A DNA stretch of 18,891 nucleotides from Flavobacterium psychrophilum. GTDB lineage: Bacteria > Bacteroidota > Bacteroidia > Flavobacteriales > Flavobacteriaceae. Position 1 is the stretch's first letter. Each line of letters begins with the position of its first letter. The translations under genes and the position numbers were made by a program. The stretch spans positions 1 through 18,891 of the forward strand of contig CALPPS020000047.1 in assembly GCA_943325515.2 (NCBI GenBank), given 5' to 3'. Below, one piece after another: positions 1-6,147 of this stretch. The notes beneath the pieces are model-generated. The model was not told the DNA's origin. It made no database searches and saw only the letters and a list, made by a program, of their open reading frames with translations.

Positions 1-68
1 CGTTTTTTGGCGTAAATAAATTGACTTAAAAAGCCGTGGGGTTTATGAATTAGGTAGTGTTGGTGCAT
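1..68 (-). CDS. RluE/RsuA-type rRNA pseudouridine synthase, N-terminal fragment (runs off window)
   Basis: Partial gene: the ATG lies at 68-66 on the minus strand and the frame stays open to the window edge, giving 22 codons that begin MHQHYLIHKPHGFLSQF. The string 'KP-GFLSQF' resembles the N-terminus of the RluE/RsuA/RluB family, which isomerises a uridine in 23S or 16S rRNA; E. coli RluE has a comparable 'NKPYDVLPQF' stretch. The catalytic Asp region lies outside the window, so subfamily and target base cannot be decided. It is divergent from rmuC. A good -7 box (TATTTTTG) lies 16-23 bases upstream of the start. The family call rests only on the N-terminal motif. Confidence 0.62.
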   Translation of the reverse strand, partial: MHQHYLIHKPHGFLSQFIYAKK

Positions 69-83
69 GAAATTTATTTGGAA

Positions 84-91
84 CAAAAATA
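84..91 (-). promoter_or_regulatory. Putative -7 promoter box for the pseudouridine synthase
   Basis: On the minus strand this reads TATTTTTG, a full match to the Bacteroidota -7 consensus TAnnTTTG. A TTG lies about 21 bases further upstream, close to the usual -33 spacing. It would give a very short leader before the ATG at 68. In such AT-rich DNA the match could be chance. Confidence 0.42.
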
Positions 92-151
92 CATTTTTCA
101 AATCCTTAATTTCAATTTAATGCTTATTTTTACAAAAAACATATTATTACA

Positions 152-1474
152 ATGACTGATTCCCTATCTATAATTGTCACTTTCATCATCGCCTTAGCCA
201 TTGGAATATTCCTAGGCAAAATTATTTTCTCTGCCAATGCAAAATCAAATAAAGCAGGATTGGAAGAGAAATTAAATGGTTTGTTGCAACAAATTGAGCA
301 ATTCAAATCGCAGTTGAATCAAACAGTTCAGGAAAGAGAAACCATTCGAACTGATAAGGAATCCTTAGCTATTCAATTATCCAAAAAAGAAACCGATTTT
401 GAAAATCTTTGGGAACGTAACAAGGAGCAAAAAGAAGAAGTAGAAAAACTTCAACAGAAATTTACAAAAGAATTTGAAAACTTAGCCAATAAAATCCTGG
501 AAGAAAAAACAAATAAGTTCACGGAACAAAACAAAGAAAACCTCAAAAATATACTAACGCCATTACAAGATAAAATTCAACTTTTTGAAAAGAAAGTAGA
601 AGATACACACAAAGAAAGTATAGATTATCATGCAGCATTACGACAACAAATTCTTGGTTTACGCCAAATGAACGAGCAAATGAGCAAAGAAACTTTGAAT
701 TTGACAAAAGCTTTGAAAGGTGACAGTAAAATGCAAGGGAATTGGGGCGAATTGATACTAGAAAGAGTCTTAGAAAAATCTGGTTTAGAAAAAGGAAGAG
801 AATATGAAGTGCAGCAAAGTTTTGTAACCGAAGAAGGCAACAGAGTATTTCCAGATGTAGTGATTAATTTACCTGATGGCAAAAAAATGGTTGTCGATTC
901 AAAAGTGACTTTAACAGCTTATGAGCGCTACATAAATGAGGAAGATGATGATGCAAAAAATCAACATTTGAAAGAACATATCATATCATTAAAACGTCAT
1001 GTAGATCAATTAAGTGAGAAGAATTATCATGATTTGTATCAAATGGAAAGTCCTGATTTTGTGTTGTTATTTATTCCTATCGAATCAGCATTTGCTTTGG
1101 CTTTAAATGAAGACACTTCGCTATACAACAAAGCTTTTGAAAAGAATATTGTAATAGTTACACCTTCTACATTATTAGCTACACTTCGAACTATTGACAG
1201 TATGTGGACTAATCAAAAACAACAAGAAAACGCTTTGGAAATTGCAAGACAAGCTGGTGCATTGTATGATAAATTTGAAGGATTCGTTGCTGATTTAGTT
1301 AAGGTGGGTAACAAAATAAAAGATTCTAAAATAGAATACGATAATGCTATGAGCAAATTGGTAGAGGGTAGTGGCAATCTTATCAATAGAGTTGAAAACT
1401 TGAAAAAAATGGGTGCCAAAGCCAAGAAAGCTTTGCCTGAAACTATTTTACAAAGAGCCAACAAAAATGAGTGA
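152..1474 (+). CDS. rmuC: DNA recombination protein RmuC homolog
   Basis: RmuC-family protein of 440 aa, a usual length. The order seen is an N-terminal membrane segment (about residues 7-26), a long Lys/Glu/Gln-rich coiled coil (about 30-125), then the RmuC domain with a PD-(D/E)xK-like nuclease core, including D249-S-K251 in 'VVDSKVTLTAYERY'. In E. coli RmuC limits inversion-type recombination and is predicted to be a membrane-anchored nuclease; in Bacteroidota the role is inferred. The ATG at 152 puts the hydrophobic segment right at the N-terminus and no better upstream start is visible. There is no Shine-Dalgarno sequence, only an A-rich leader. It is monocistronic here, divergent from the pseudouridine synthase and convergent with the GNAT gene. 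Confidence 0.93.
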   Translation: MTDSLSIIVTFIIALAIGIFLGKIIFSANAKSNKAGLEEKLNGLLQQIEQFKSQLNQTVQERETIRTDKESLAIQLSKKETDFENLWERNKEQKEEVEKLQQKFTKEFENLANKILEEKTNKFTEQNKENLKNILTPLQDKIQLFEKKVEDTHKESIDYHAALRQQILGLRQMNEQMSKETLNLTKALKGDSKMQGNWGELILERVLEKSGLEKGREYEVQQSFVTEEGNRVFPDVVINLPDGKKMVVDSKVTLTAYERYINEEDDDAKNQHLKEHIISLKRHVDQLSEKNYHDLYQMESPDFVLLFIPIESAFALALNEDTSLYNKAFEKNIVIVTPSTLLATLRTIDSMWTNQKQQENALEIARQAGALYDKFEGFVADLVKVGNKIKDSKIEYDNAMSKLVEGSGNLINRVENLKKMGAKAKKALPETILQRANKNE

Positions 1475-1595
1475 TAATTTTTAAAATCATACATTACTCA
1501 AAAGTGATAGTCAATTGTAATTTTTTGTTAAATAAAAAAACGTTCAGGTTAATTTTGGTTTTCAGTTAACGTATTGTCTCCCAGCAAAATTGCTT

Positions 1596-2093
1596 TTATA
1601 CTAATTTTTGCATCACATAATCATCCATTACATAGCCATTTCCAATATCAATAACCACTTCATGATCAATAGAGAAACCTAGTTTTTTATAAAAATCTTG
1701 TGCAATATTATATTTGTTTACATTCAACAACAAAGCTTCTTGATTATGATTTATTGCCTCAGTTTCAATATAATCTATAAGTTTTTTTCCAAATCCCTTT
1801 CCTTGCTGAGTAGATAAAACATAAATTTTATGAATCTTCGTTTTTTTTGTTTCACTATAGTTGAATTCATAAGAAGCAAAACCGAGTGTTACCTCATTTT
1901 CCTTTGCCAAAATGAAATGATGCCTTTTACTATTGGCTTGCAATTGCAAAGAGTATTCACTATAAATCAACTCCATCATATAGTTTAACTGAGATTCTTT
2001 CAAAATAGTTCCGTAAGCAATAGGCCAAACTTCATTGGCGATAGCTCGGATAACTGTGAAATTATTGTCAGTGTTTTTTTCTATTGAAATCAT
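1596..2093 (-). CDS. GNAT family N-acetyltransferase
   Basis: Small GNAT acetyltransferase of 165 aa that transfers an acetyl group from acetyl-CoA to an unidentified amine. The acetyl-CoA binding motif A lies at about residues 91-110 (IYVLSTQQGKGFGKKLIDYI, with the Q-x-x-G-x-G signature). The C-terminal 'NKYNIAQDFYKKLGF' segment (about 126-140) is the typical motif B with its Tyr. The start codon overlaps the stop of the upstream DUF1801 gene as ATGA, so the two are probably translationally coupled. The substrate cannot be predicted. The protein is likely cytoplasmic, with no signal peptide. Confidence 0.9.
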   Translation of the reverse strand: MISIEKNTDNNFTVIRAIANEVWPIAYGTILKESQLNYMMELIYSEYSLQLQANSKRHHFILAKENEVTLGFASYEFNYSETKKTKIHKIYVLSTQQGKGFGKKLIDYIETEAINHNQEALLLNVNKYNIAQDFYKKLGFSIDHEVVIDIGNGYVMDDYVMQKLV

Positions 2094-2545
2094 CTCTTAA
2101 ATGCTGTTTCATAAGTTTTAATCCAATCAGTCACAGAAACTTTACCAGCTAATTCACTTATTAACTCAAAAGGAATGTCATCCATTTTTTTGAAACGAAT
2201 GCAACTTTTGCCCATATCTAATTTTGTTTTACAATGTTTAGGATATTCAGTAACAAACCAATTGTAAAGTTGTTCATTTGCATAAATACCCATATGATAC
2301 AAGGCAATAAAATTCTTTTGAGAAGCTAAATTTATAAATGGTAATGGCAGTTTTGGGTCACAATGATAGCCATCAGGGTAAATTGAATGAGGAACTACAA
2401 AGCCCAGCATGCCATAAGACATGACTTCTTCAAAGCCTTGAGGAATGTTTTTCATAATGCTATTTCGAAGTTTTTGCATTACTTCTTTTCTATCTTCGGG
2501 TAGATTGGATAAATATTCTTGTGGAGTAAGCGCTTTTGATTGCAT
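2090..2545 (-). CDS. DUF1801 domain-containing protein
   Basis: Protein of 151 aa matching the DUF1801 (YdhG-like) family. Visible marks are an N-terminal 'TPQEYLSNLPEDRKEVMQKL' helix, a central 'EVMSYGMLGF' strand, the 'FINLASQKNFIALYHMG' core and a 'GKSCIRFKKMDDIP' segment. Related folds resemble frataxin, but no biochemical role is established for this subfamily, so none is assigned. It is the first gene of a two-gene unit with the GNAT protein (4-bp ATGA overlap). On the minus strand a TATTTTTG box (2572-2565) lies about 20 bases upstream of the start and is a plausible promoter. Confidence 0.88.
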   Translation of the reverse strand: MQSKALTPQEYLSNLPEDRKEVMQKLRNSIMKNIPQGFEEVMSYGMLGFVVPHSIYPDGYHCDPKLPLPFINLASQKNFIALYHMGIYANEQLYNWFVTEYPKHCKTKLDMGKSCIRFKKMDDIPFELISELAGKVSVTDWIKTYETAFKR

Positions 2546-2641
2546 AGATTTAGAATTTGTTTCTCAAAAATAGAAATAATTTTAATAGATTTACCTTTTG
2601 ATTTGAATGCGTTTACAATAATCACGTTTTGAAAAATTAAT

Positions 2642-3667
2642 ATGACAAAAAAAATAATTGCCTTACTAGTACTAATAATCTTTTATACTAATTGTACAGC
2701 TCAAAAATCAACTACTAAAAACAATAGCGTAACTGATTATTTGAGAGCCATTTCAACAGAAAGTCTAAAAACCAATTTAACAGTAATTGCTTCCGATGAA
2801 ATGCAAGGTCGCGATACTGGAAGCGAAGGACAAAAAAAAGCAGGACGCTATATCATTGATTTTTATAAAAAACATGGTATTAGCTATCCTAAAGGAGCTG
2901 ATAGTTATTACCAACACATTCCTGCAGCATTTTTAAATGAAAAATATAACGAAAACCTTCCCGATTCTGAAAATATTTGGGCGTTTATAGAAGGCTCTGA
3001 AAAGCCCAATGAAATTGTGGTAATTTCAGCTCATTATGACCACGTTGGAATAAAAAACGGTGAAGTTTATAATGGTGCTGATGATGATGGTTCAGGAACT
3101 GTAGCCATTATGGAAATTGCGGCTGCCTTTCAAAAGGCAAAAAATGAAGGTCACGGACCAAAACGTTCTATATTAATTCTTCATGTAACTGGCGAAGAAC
3201 ATGGCTTACACGGTTCCCGTTATTATTCTGAAAATCCTTTGTTTCCTCTTGCCAATACAGTGGCTGATGTTAATATAGATATGATTGGTCGTCGTGATGA
3301 GTTTCATCAAAATAGTAATAATTATGTCTATCTAATTGGTTCTGATTATTTATCTACTGACTTATATAAGTTATGTGAAGCCGTAAATAAGCAAAATAAA
3401 TTACTCTTTATTGATTATAAATTCAACGACAAAAAAGACCCAAATCGTTTCTATTATCGTTCTGACCATTATAACTTTGCGAAAAACGGAATTCCGTCTG
3501 TCTTTTTATTCAATGGTGTTCATGATGATTATCATAAAGCTACAGACGAAGTAAGTAAAATTGAATTTGATGCCTTGAGTAAAAGAACGCAATATGGATT
3601 TGCCATTGCTTGGGAAATTGCTAATCGCGAAAAACGACTCATTGTGGACAAAGATGATGGTCAGTAA
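2642..3667 (+). CDS. M28 family zinc metallopeptidase, secreted lipoprotein
   Basis: M28 peptidase of 341 aa (aminopeptidase/carboxypeptidase-like, two co-catalytic zincs). The N-terminus MTKKIIALLVLIIFYTNC is a type II signal peptide with probable lipidated Cys18, suggesting a membrane-anchored protein outside the cytoplasm. The metal and catalytic set is complete: H131 in SAHYDH, bridging D147 in GADDDGSG, general base E185 and ligand E186 in TGEEHGLHG, D213 in NIDMIGR, and a C-terminal His in DDYHKATDEV. The likely role is peptide scavenging outside the cytoplasm; the exact specificity is unknown. The gene stands alone and is followed by a strong hairpin terminator. Confidence 0.92.
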   Translation: MTKKIIALLVLIIFYTNCTAQKSTTKNNSVTDYLRAISTESLKTNLTVIASDEMQGRDTGSEGQKKAGRYIIDFYKKHGISYPKGADSYYQHIPAAFLNEKYNENLPDSENIWAFIEGSEKPNEIVVISAHYDHVGIKNGEVYNGADDDGSGTVAIMEIAAAFQKAKNEGHGPKRSILILHVTGEEHGLHGSRYYSENPLFPLANTVADVNIDMIGRRDEFHQNSNNYVYLIGSDYLSTDLYKLCEAVNKQNKLLFIDYKFNDKKDPNRFYYRSDHYNFAKNGIPSVFLFNGVHDDYHKATDEVSKIEFDALSKRTQYGFAIAWEIANREKRLIVDKDDGQ

Positions 3668-3682
3668 AAGTAAATTTCAAAA

Positions 3683-3708
3683 AAAAGTCCCGAATCATCG
3701 GGACTTTT
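3683..3708. terminator. Bidirectional intrinsic terminator
   Basis: Perfect 11-bp inverted repeat AAAAGTCCCGA / TCGGGACTTTT around a 4-base ATCA loop. The GC core is flanked by an A run on one side and a T run on the other, so it can end transcription from either side. It sits between the M28 peptidase stop (3667) and the 3' end of the convergent tRNA-His (3718). Confidence 0.87.
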
Positions 3709-3717
3709 ACGTTTCTG

Positions 3718-3792
3718 GGTGGCTGACCGGGCTCGAACCGGCGACCCTCGGCACCACAAACCAATACTCTAACCAACTGAGCTACAACCACC
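3718..3792 (-). tRNA. tRNA-His (GTG anticodon)
   Basis: On the minus strand all four arms fold: acceptor GTGGTTG with CAGCCAC, D arm GCTC...GAGT, anticodon stem TTGGT/GCCGA around loop TTGTGGT (anticodon GTG), and T arm GCCGG/CCGGT around TTCGAGC. The base before position 1 is G (3792) opposite discriminator C73 (3718), the extra G-1:C73 pair that marks tRNA-His. A 3' CCA is not fully encoded: the bases after C73 are CA, so CCA must be added enzymatically. On the plus strand this locus produces a false peptide 'GLEPATLGT', a common tRNA-antisense artefact. Confidence 0.96.
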
Positions 3793-3853
3793 ATTTATAA
3801 CGAGTGCAAATATATTACAATTCTTTACTTTTGCAAAGAATAGTTTCAATTTT

Positions 3854-3910
3854 TTATAGCAAATCCGTTAAACTATTGACTGCCAAATATCTTTCTGTCG
3901 TAAATCCTTC
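3854..3910 (-). pseudogene. Detached copy of the 3' end of bshB1 (18 codons plus stop)
   Basis: On the minus strand this stretch encodes EGFTTERYLAVNSLTDLL followed by a stop. The real bshB1 ends EGFTTERYLAVNSLGDLK, encoded at 5336-5280. The two copies have the same length, the same frame and a stop at the same place. At the DNA level 3861-3910 and 5287-5336 match at 47 of 50 positions. One internal difference is synonymous (GCA versus GCT); the others fall in the last codons. Upstream of the Glu codon the similarity stops abruptly, so no gene is attached. It is best read as a displaced 3' end or one flank of an insertion. Confidence 0.85.
3860..3910 (-). repeat. Direct repeat, copy A (cassette left flank)
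   Basis: Copy A of a roughly 50-bp direct repeat whose partner is 5286-5336. The longest uninterrupted identity is the 26 bases shared at 3885-3910 and 5311-5336. Both copies are in the same orientation and enclose about 1.37 kb holding an XRE regulator and two lipoprotein genes. The arrangement resembles attL/attR flanks or a duplication formed on insertion. Confidence 0.85.
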
Positions 3911-3998
3911 AATGAAATTTAAACAATATAAAATATACTTTTTTTAAAAAATGTTCAAATAAAGAGTTTTATTATTTTGAATTATAGAAAACTCAAAA

Positions 3999-4244
3999 CT
4001 ATTTTTTAAAATTATTTTTTGCCTCTTTAAAGAGTTCCACCACGTCAATTTGTAATGCATTACAAAATCGTAATAACAAATCTACAGTCATTCTTTGTTT
4101 ATTATTAAAAACCCTTCTAACAGTTGTTTCTGAACATAAAGAAGCAATAGCAAATTTACTTTTATTTCCATCAAATCTTTTTAGGAATTCTTTGTAAACT
4201 ATATTGACTAGTTCAACCTCTATTTGTTCAACACTATTTAGCAT
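3999..4244 (-). CDS. XRE-type helix-turn-helix transcriptional regulator
   Basis: Small protein of 81 aa that is mostly one XRE/Cro-like DNA-binding domain. The HTH core is about residues 29-52 ('KFAIASLCSETTVRRVFNN', with 'SETTVRRVF' as recognition helix), followed by the typical 'MTVDLLLRFCNALQIDVVELF' helices seen in this family. No sensor or dimerisation domain follows. It is divergent from the lipoprotein pair, and a perfect 16-bp palindrome lies between them, so it probably controls that promoter and perhaps its own. The start at 4244 gives a normal N-terminus; no other start is convincing. The gene lies inside the cassette flanked by bshB1 3'-end repeats and is very AT-rich. Confidence 0.85.
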   Translation of the reverse strand: MLNSVEQIEVELVNIVYKEFLKRFDGNKSKFAIASLCSETTVRRVFNNKQRMTVDLLLRFCNALQIDVVELFKEAKNNFKK

Positions 4245-4288
4245 AGAACAAATAAAATAAACTAAAAATCTAAAAAAGTTTCTTTAAC

Positions 4289-4304
4289 TCGACTTATAAG
4301 TCGA
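4289..4304. promoter_or_regulatory. Perfect 16-bp palindrome, likely operator of the XRE regulator
   Basis: TCGACTTATAAGTCGA is a perfect palindrome in the 101-bp gap between the divergent XRE gene (start 4244) and the first lipoprotein gene (start 4346). Its size and symmetry suit an XRE/Cro dimer. It ends 9 bases before a -7 box at 4314-4321, so binding there would cover the -33 region of the lipoprotein promoter. Operator function is inferred. Confidence 0.6.
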
Positions 4305-4313
4305 AATATTTTT

Positions 4314-4321
4314 TATATTTG
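4314..4321 (+). promoter_or_regulatory. -7 promoter box of the lipoprotein pair
   Basis: TATATTTG fits the Bacteroidota -7 consensus TAnnTTTG, 24 bases before the ATG at 4346. No clear TTG -33 element is visible; that region is occupied by the palindrome, consistent with a repressed promoter. Confidence 0.5.
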
Positions 4322-4345
4322 TAATTATAAATCAAAAAAAAATAA

Positions 4346-4720
4346 ATGAAAAAAATTTTAATACTAATTATTGGATTTACATTAAGTTGTAATTCATACA
4401 AATATGGAGCTAATTCTGAACCTACACAAAAAAGTAATTTAACTTTTGGAATGGTAAAAAGTAAAATTATAAAAAATATTACCACACAGGATGAAATTTT
4501 GAAATTGTTTGGTTCTCCAAATTTAGTAACCAAAAATAAATCAAATGATGAAGTTTGGAGCTACAACAAAATGAGTGCTCAAACTAGAGCGGGTAGTAGC
4601 GAAGTTTTTTTTGGACAAAAAGCTAGTATATCTTCAAACTCGCAATCATTTGATTTAATTATAACTTTTGACCTTCAGGACAAGGTTAATGATTATTCCG
4701 TAATATCAACTTCTTATTAA
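4346..4720 (+). CDS. Small lipoprotein with BamE/SmpA-like features
   Basis: Lipoprotein of 124 aa: a type II signal peptide MKKILILIIGFTLSC gives lipidated Cys15. The mature part has 'ITTQDEILKLFGSPNLVT' (about residues 45-62) and then 'DEVWSYN' (68-74). This pattern, a helix ending in LFG-P followed by a W-x-Y strand, is typical of SmpA/OmlA (BamE-like) folds, many of which are small outer-membrane lipoproteins. The similarity is to the fold pattern only, so a role in the BAM complex is not claimed. It is the first gene of a pair with 4732-5190 (11-bp gap), lies downstream of the palindrome, and is AT-rich compared with the flanking housekeeping genes. Confidence 0.8.
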   Translation: MKKILILIIGFTLSCNSYKYGANSEPTQKSNLTFGMVKSKIIKNITTQDEILKLFGSPNLVTKNKSNDEVWSYNKMSAQTRAGSSEVFFGQKASISSNSQSFDLIITFDLQDKVNDYSVISTSY

Positions 4721-4731
4721 ATTTAAAAATT

Positions 4732-5190
4732 ATGAAAAAAATTTATTATTCTTTAGCACTTACTTTTTTGTTATCCTGCTCATCTGTTGTGCCAGAATTG
4801 AGTGCTAGTCAAATTAAAATGATGACAACAAAACAGTATGAAACTGGAAAAGAAATGGTTTTTAAATCATCTATTTCTCTTCTTCAGTCAGAAGGGTATC
4901 TAATTGAAAATGCTAACACTGAAACAGGATTAATTAACGCATATAAAAGGATCGAAGTAAGTAGAAAGTTATCTAGGAAATCAAAAGCAACCTTTTATGT
5001 TGAAGAATTTAATCCCGCATTAACTGAAGTTAAAATAACTTTTTATGAAGGAACAATTGCAATTAAAAATGATGGTTACAGTAAAAGAGCTGAAGAAAAA
5101 GAATCTATGTTAAAAACTCCAGATATTTATAATTCTTGGTTCAATAATTTAAGAGCTGAAATCGAAAGAAGAAAAGCATTGACAAAATAA
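4732..5190 (+). CDS. Small lipoprotein of unknown function
   Basis: Lipoprotein of 152 aa with signal peptide MKKIYYSLALTFLLSC and lipidated Cys16. The mature part contains 'TKQYETGKEMVFKSSISLLQ' followed by 'EGYLIENANTETGLINAYK' (about residues 34-72). This arrangement, an amphipathic helix then a strand pair ending in TG-I-A, is found in small Bacteroidota and proteobacterial lipoproteins, but I cannot name the family. The C-terminus is charged and probably helical ('NNLRAEIERRKALTK'). It follows the BamE-like gene by 11 bp and ends just before a terminator, so the two probably form one transcript under the XRE regulator. Confidence 0.8.
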   Translation: MKKIYYSLALTFLLSCSSVVPELSASQIKMMTTKQYETGKEMVFKSSISLLQSEGYLIENANTETGLINAYKRIEVSRKLSRKSKATFYVEEFNPALTEVKITFYEGTIAIKNDGYSKRAEEKESMLKTPDIYNSWFNNLRAEIERRKALTK

Positions 5191-5213
5191 TTTTTAAAAA
5201 CTTTGCATTTTAC

Positions 5214-5248
5214 AAAAGGCCTTATTAATTCAATTAGGCTTTTTTTTT
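5214..5248 (+). terminator. Intrinsic terminator after the lipoprotein pair
   Basis: An imperfect hairpin (AAAAGgCCTtATT pairing with AATTAGGCTTTT, one bulged G) runs into nine T residues. It lies 24 bases after the second lipoprotein stop and separates this transcript from the convergent bshB1 gene. Confidence 0.75.
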
Positions 5249-5279
5249 GCATTGATTTAAGGCTATTATACAATATATT

Positions 5280-5996
5280 TTACTTCAAATCCCCTAAACT
5301 ATTGACAGCCAAATATCTTTCTGTCGTAAATCCTTCTGCATATTCTACACCCACTAATCGACCAAAATCTTGAGAACGATAATTGATACTTTCCAGAAAA
5401 TTTTTAGTAGCAATAGGCGTAATTGGTTCATTGGAGTTTTCAGAATAAAACTGCGAACTGTAAGCCAAAATGGATTCCGTTTTTTGTTTAATGAAATCAG
5501 TAATATCAACTACAAAATCAGGTTCAATATTCTTCCATTGAATATAATGATATACCACTTTTGGACGCCAAGCTTCTTGAAATTGACCTTCAAATTCAGT
5601 TTCTATTTTTATCAAACCAGATAAAAAACAAGAATCCGAAACTAGTTTACTTCCTTTTGCATGATCAATATGTCGGTCTTCAATGGCATTACAAATTACA
5701 ATCTCTGGGCGGTATTTTCTAATTTGTTTGATAATTTCTAGTTGATGCGCTTCATCATTTACAAAAAACCCATCACGCATATTCAAGTTTTCGCGAACTG
5801 AAACACCCAAAATTTTAGCTGCCAATCTAGATTCATTATCTCTGATTTCAACCGAACCACGAGTTCCTAATTCACCACGAGTTAAATCAATTATACCAAC
5901 TATTTTACCAAGTGAAACCTCTTTAGCAATTGTTCCACTACAACCCAACTCCACATCATCAGGATGTGCACCAAATGCAAGAATATCTAATTTCAT
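5280..5996 (-). CDS. bshB1: Bacillithiol biosynthesis deacetylase BshB1
   Basis: LmbE/PIG-L-type zinc deacetylase of 238 aa, the usual BshB1 length. It removes the acetyl group from N-acetylglucosaminyl-malate, the second step of bacillithiol synthesis in the cytoplasm. The zinc site is complete: H11 and D14 in AHPDD, and H112 in the 'EDRHIDHAKG' motif. 'DLTRGELGTRGS' and 'RSQDFG' are also typical of the family. The last 18 codons plus stop are the copy of a ~50-bp repeat shared with 3854-3910, so its present C-terminus may have been supplied by the neighbouring cassette. It is downstream of the isochorismate synthase on the same strand, with a heptamer array between them. Confidence 0.94.
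   Translation of the reverse strand: MKLDILAFGAHPDDVELGCSGTIAKEVSLGKIVGIIDLTRGELGTRGSVEIRDNESRLAAKILGVSVRENLNMRDGFFVNDEAHQLEIIKQIRKYRPEIVICNAIEDRHIDHAKGSKLVSDSCFLSGLIKIETEFEGQFQEAWRPKVVYHYIQWKNIEPDFVVDITDFIKQKTESILAYSSQFYSENSNEPITPIATKNFLESINYRSQDFGRLVGVEYAEGFTTERYLAVNSLGDLK
5286..5336 (-). repeat. Direct repeat, copy B (cassette right flank, inside bshB1)
   Basis: Copy B of the ~50-bp direct repeat (partner 3860-3910; three mismatches over 5287-5336 versus 3861-3910). It encodes the current C-terminus of BshB1. Similarity ends sharply at the Glu codon of 'EGFTTERY' on the gene-internal side. Confidence 0.85.
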
Positions 5997-6026
5997 ACAT
6001 TATTAATTAGTTATTTAATCTCAAAA

Positions 6027-6139
6027 ATTATCAATTATCAATTATCAATTATCAATTATCAATTATCAATTATCAATTATCAATTATCAATTATCAATTA
6101 TCAATTATCAATTATCAATTAATCAATTATCAATTATCA
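6027..6139. repeat. Heptamer tandem array (ATTATCA) x16
   Basis: Sixteen head-to-tail copies of the 7-bp unit ATTATCA (TGATAAT on the other strand). All are identical except one with an extra A at about 6121 (ATTAATCA). The array fills most of the gap between the isochorismate synthase stop (6148) and the bshB1 start (5996). If the genes are co-transcribed it lies in the bshB1 leader. In plus-strand reading the 21-bp superperiod has no stop in any frame; on the minus strand, the direction of these genes, TGA-TAA occurs in every frame. Copy number probably varies by slippage. Confidence 0.97.
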
Positions 6140-6147
6140 AATACAAT

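Noticed and set aside
1475..1595. Possible terminator between convergent rmuC and the GNAT gene
   Set aside because: Only a 5-bp ACGTT/AACGT pairing with a long loop was found; no convincing hairpin.
3594..3800. Open frame of 68 codons across the M28 3' end and tRNA-His antisense strand
   Set aside because: The peptide 'GLEPATLGTTNQ' is the well-known false product of reading across a tRNA gene; it overlaps the terminator and the tRNA.
4294..4533. Minus-strand open frame of 79 codons opposite the BamE-like lipoprotein
   Set aside because: Antisense to a gene with a clear signal peptide and lipobox; low-complexity hydrophobic sequence with no family resemblance.
6027..6139. Possible CRISPR array
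   Set aside because: A 7-bp unit with no spacers and no cas genes; it is a plain tandem repeat.
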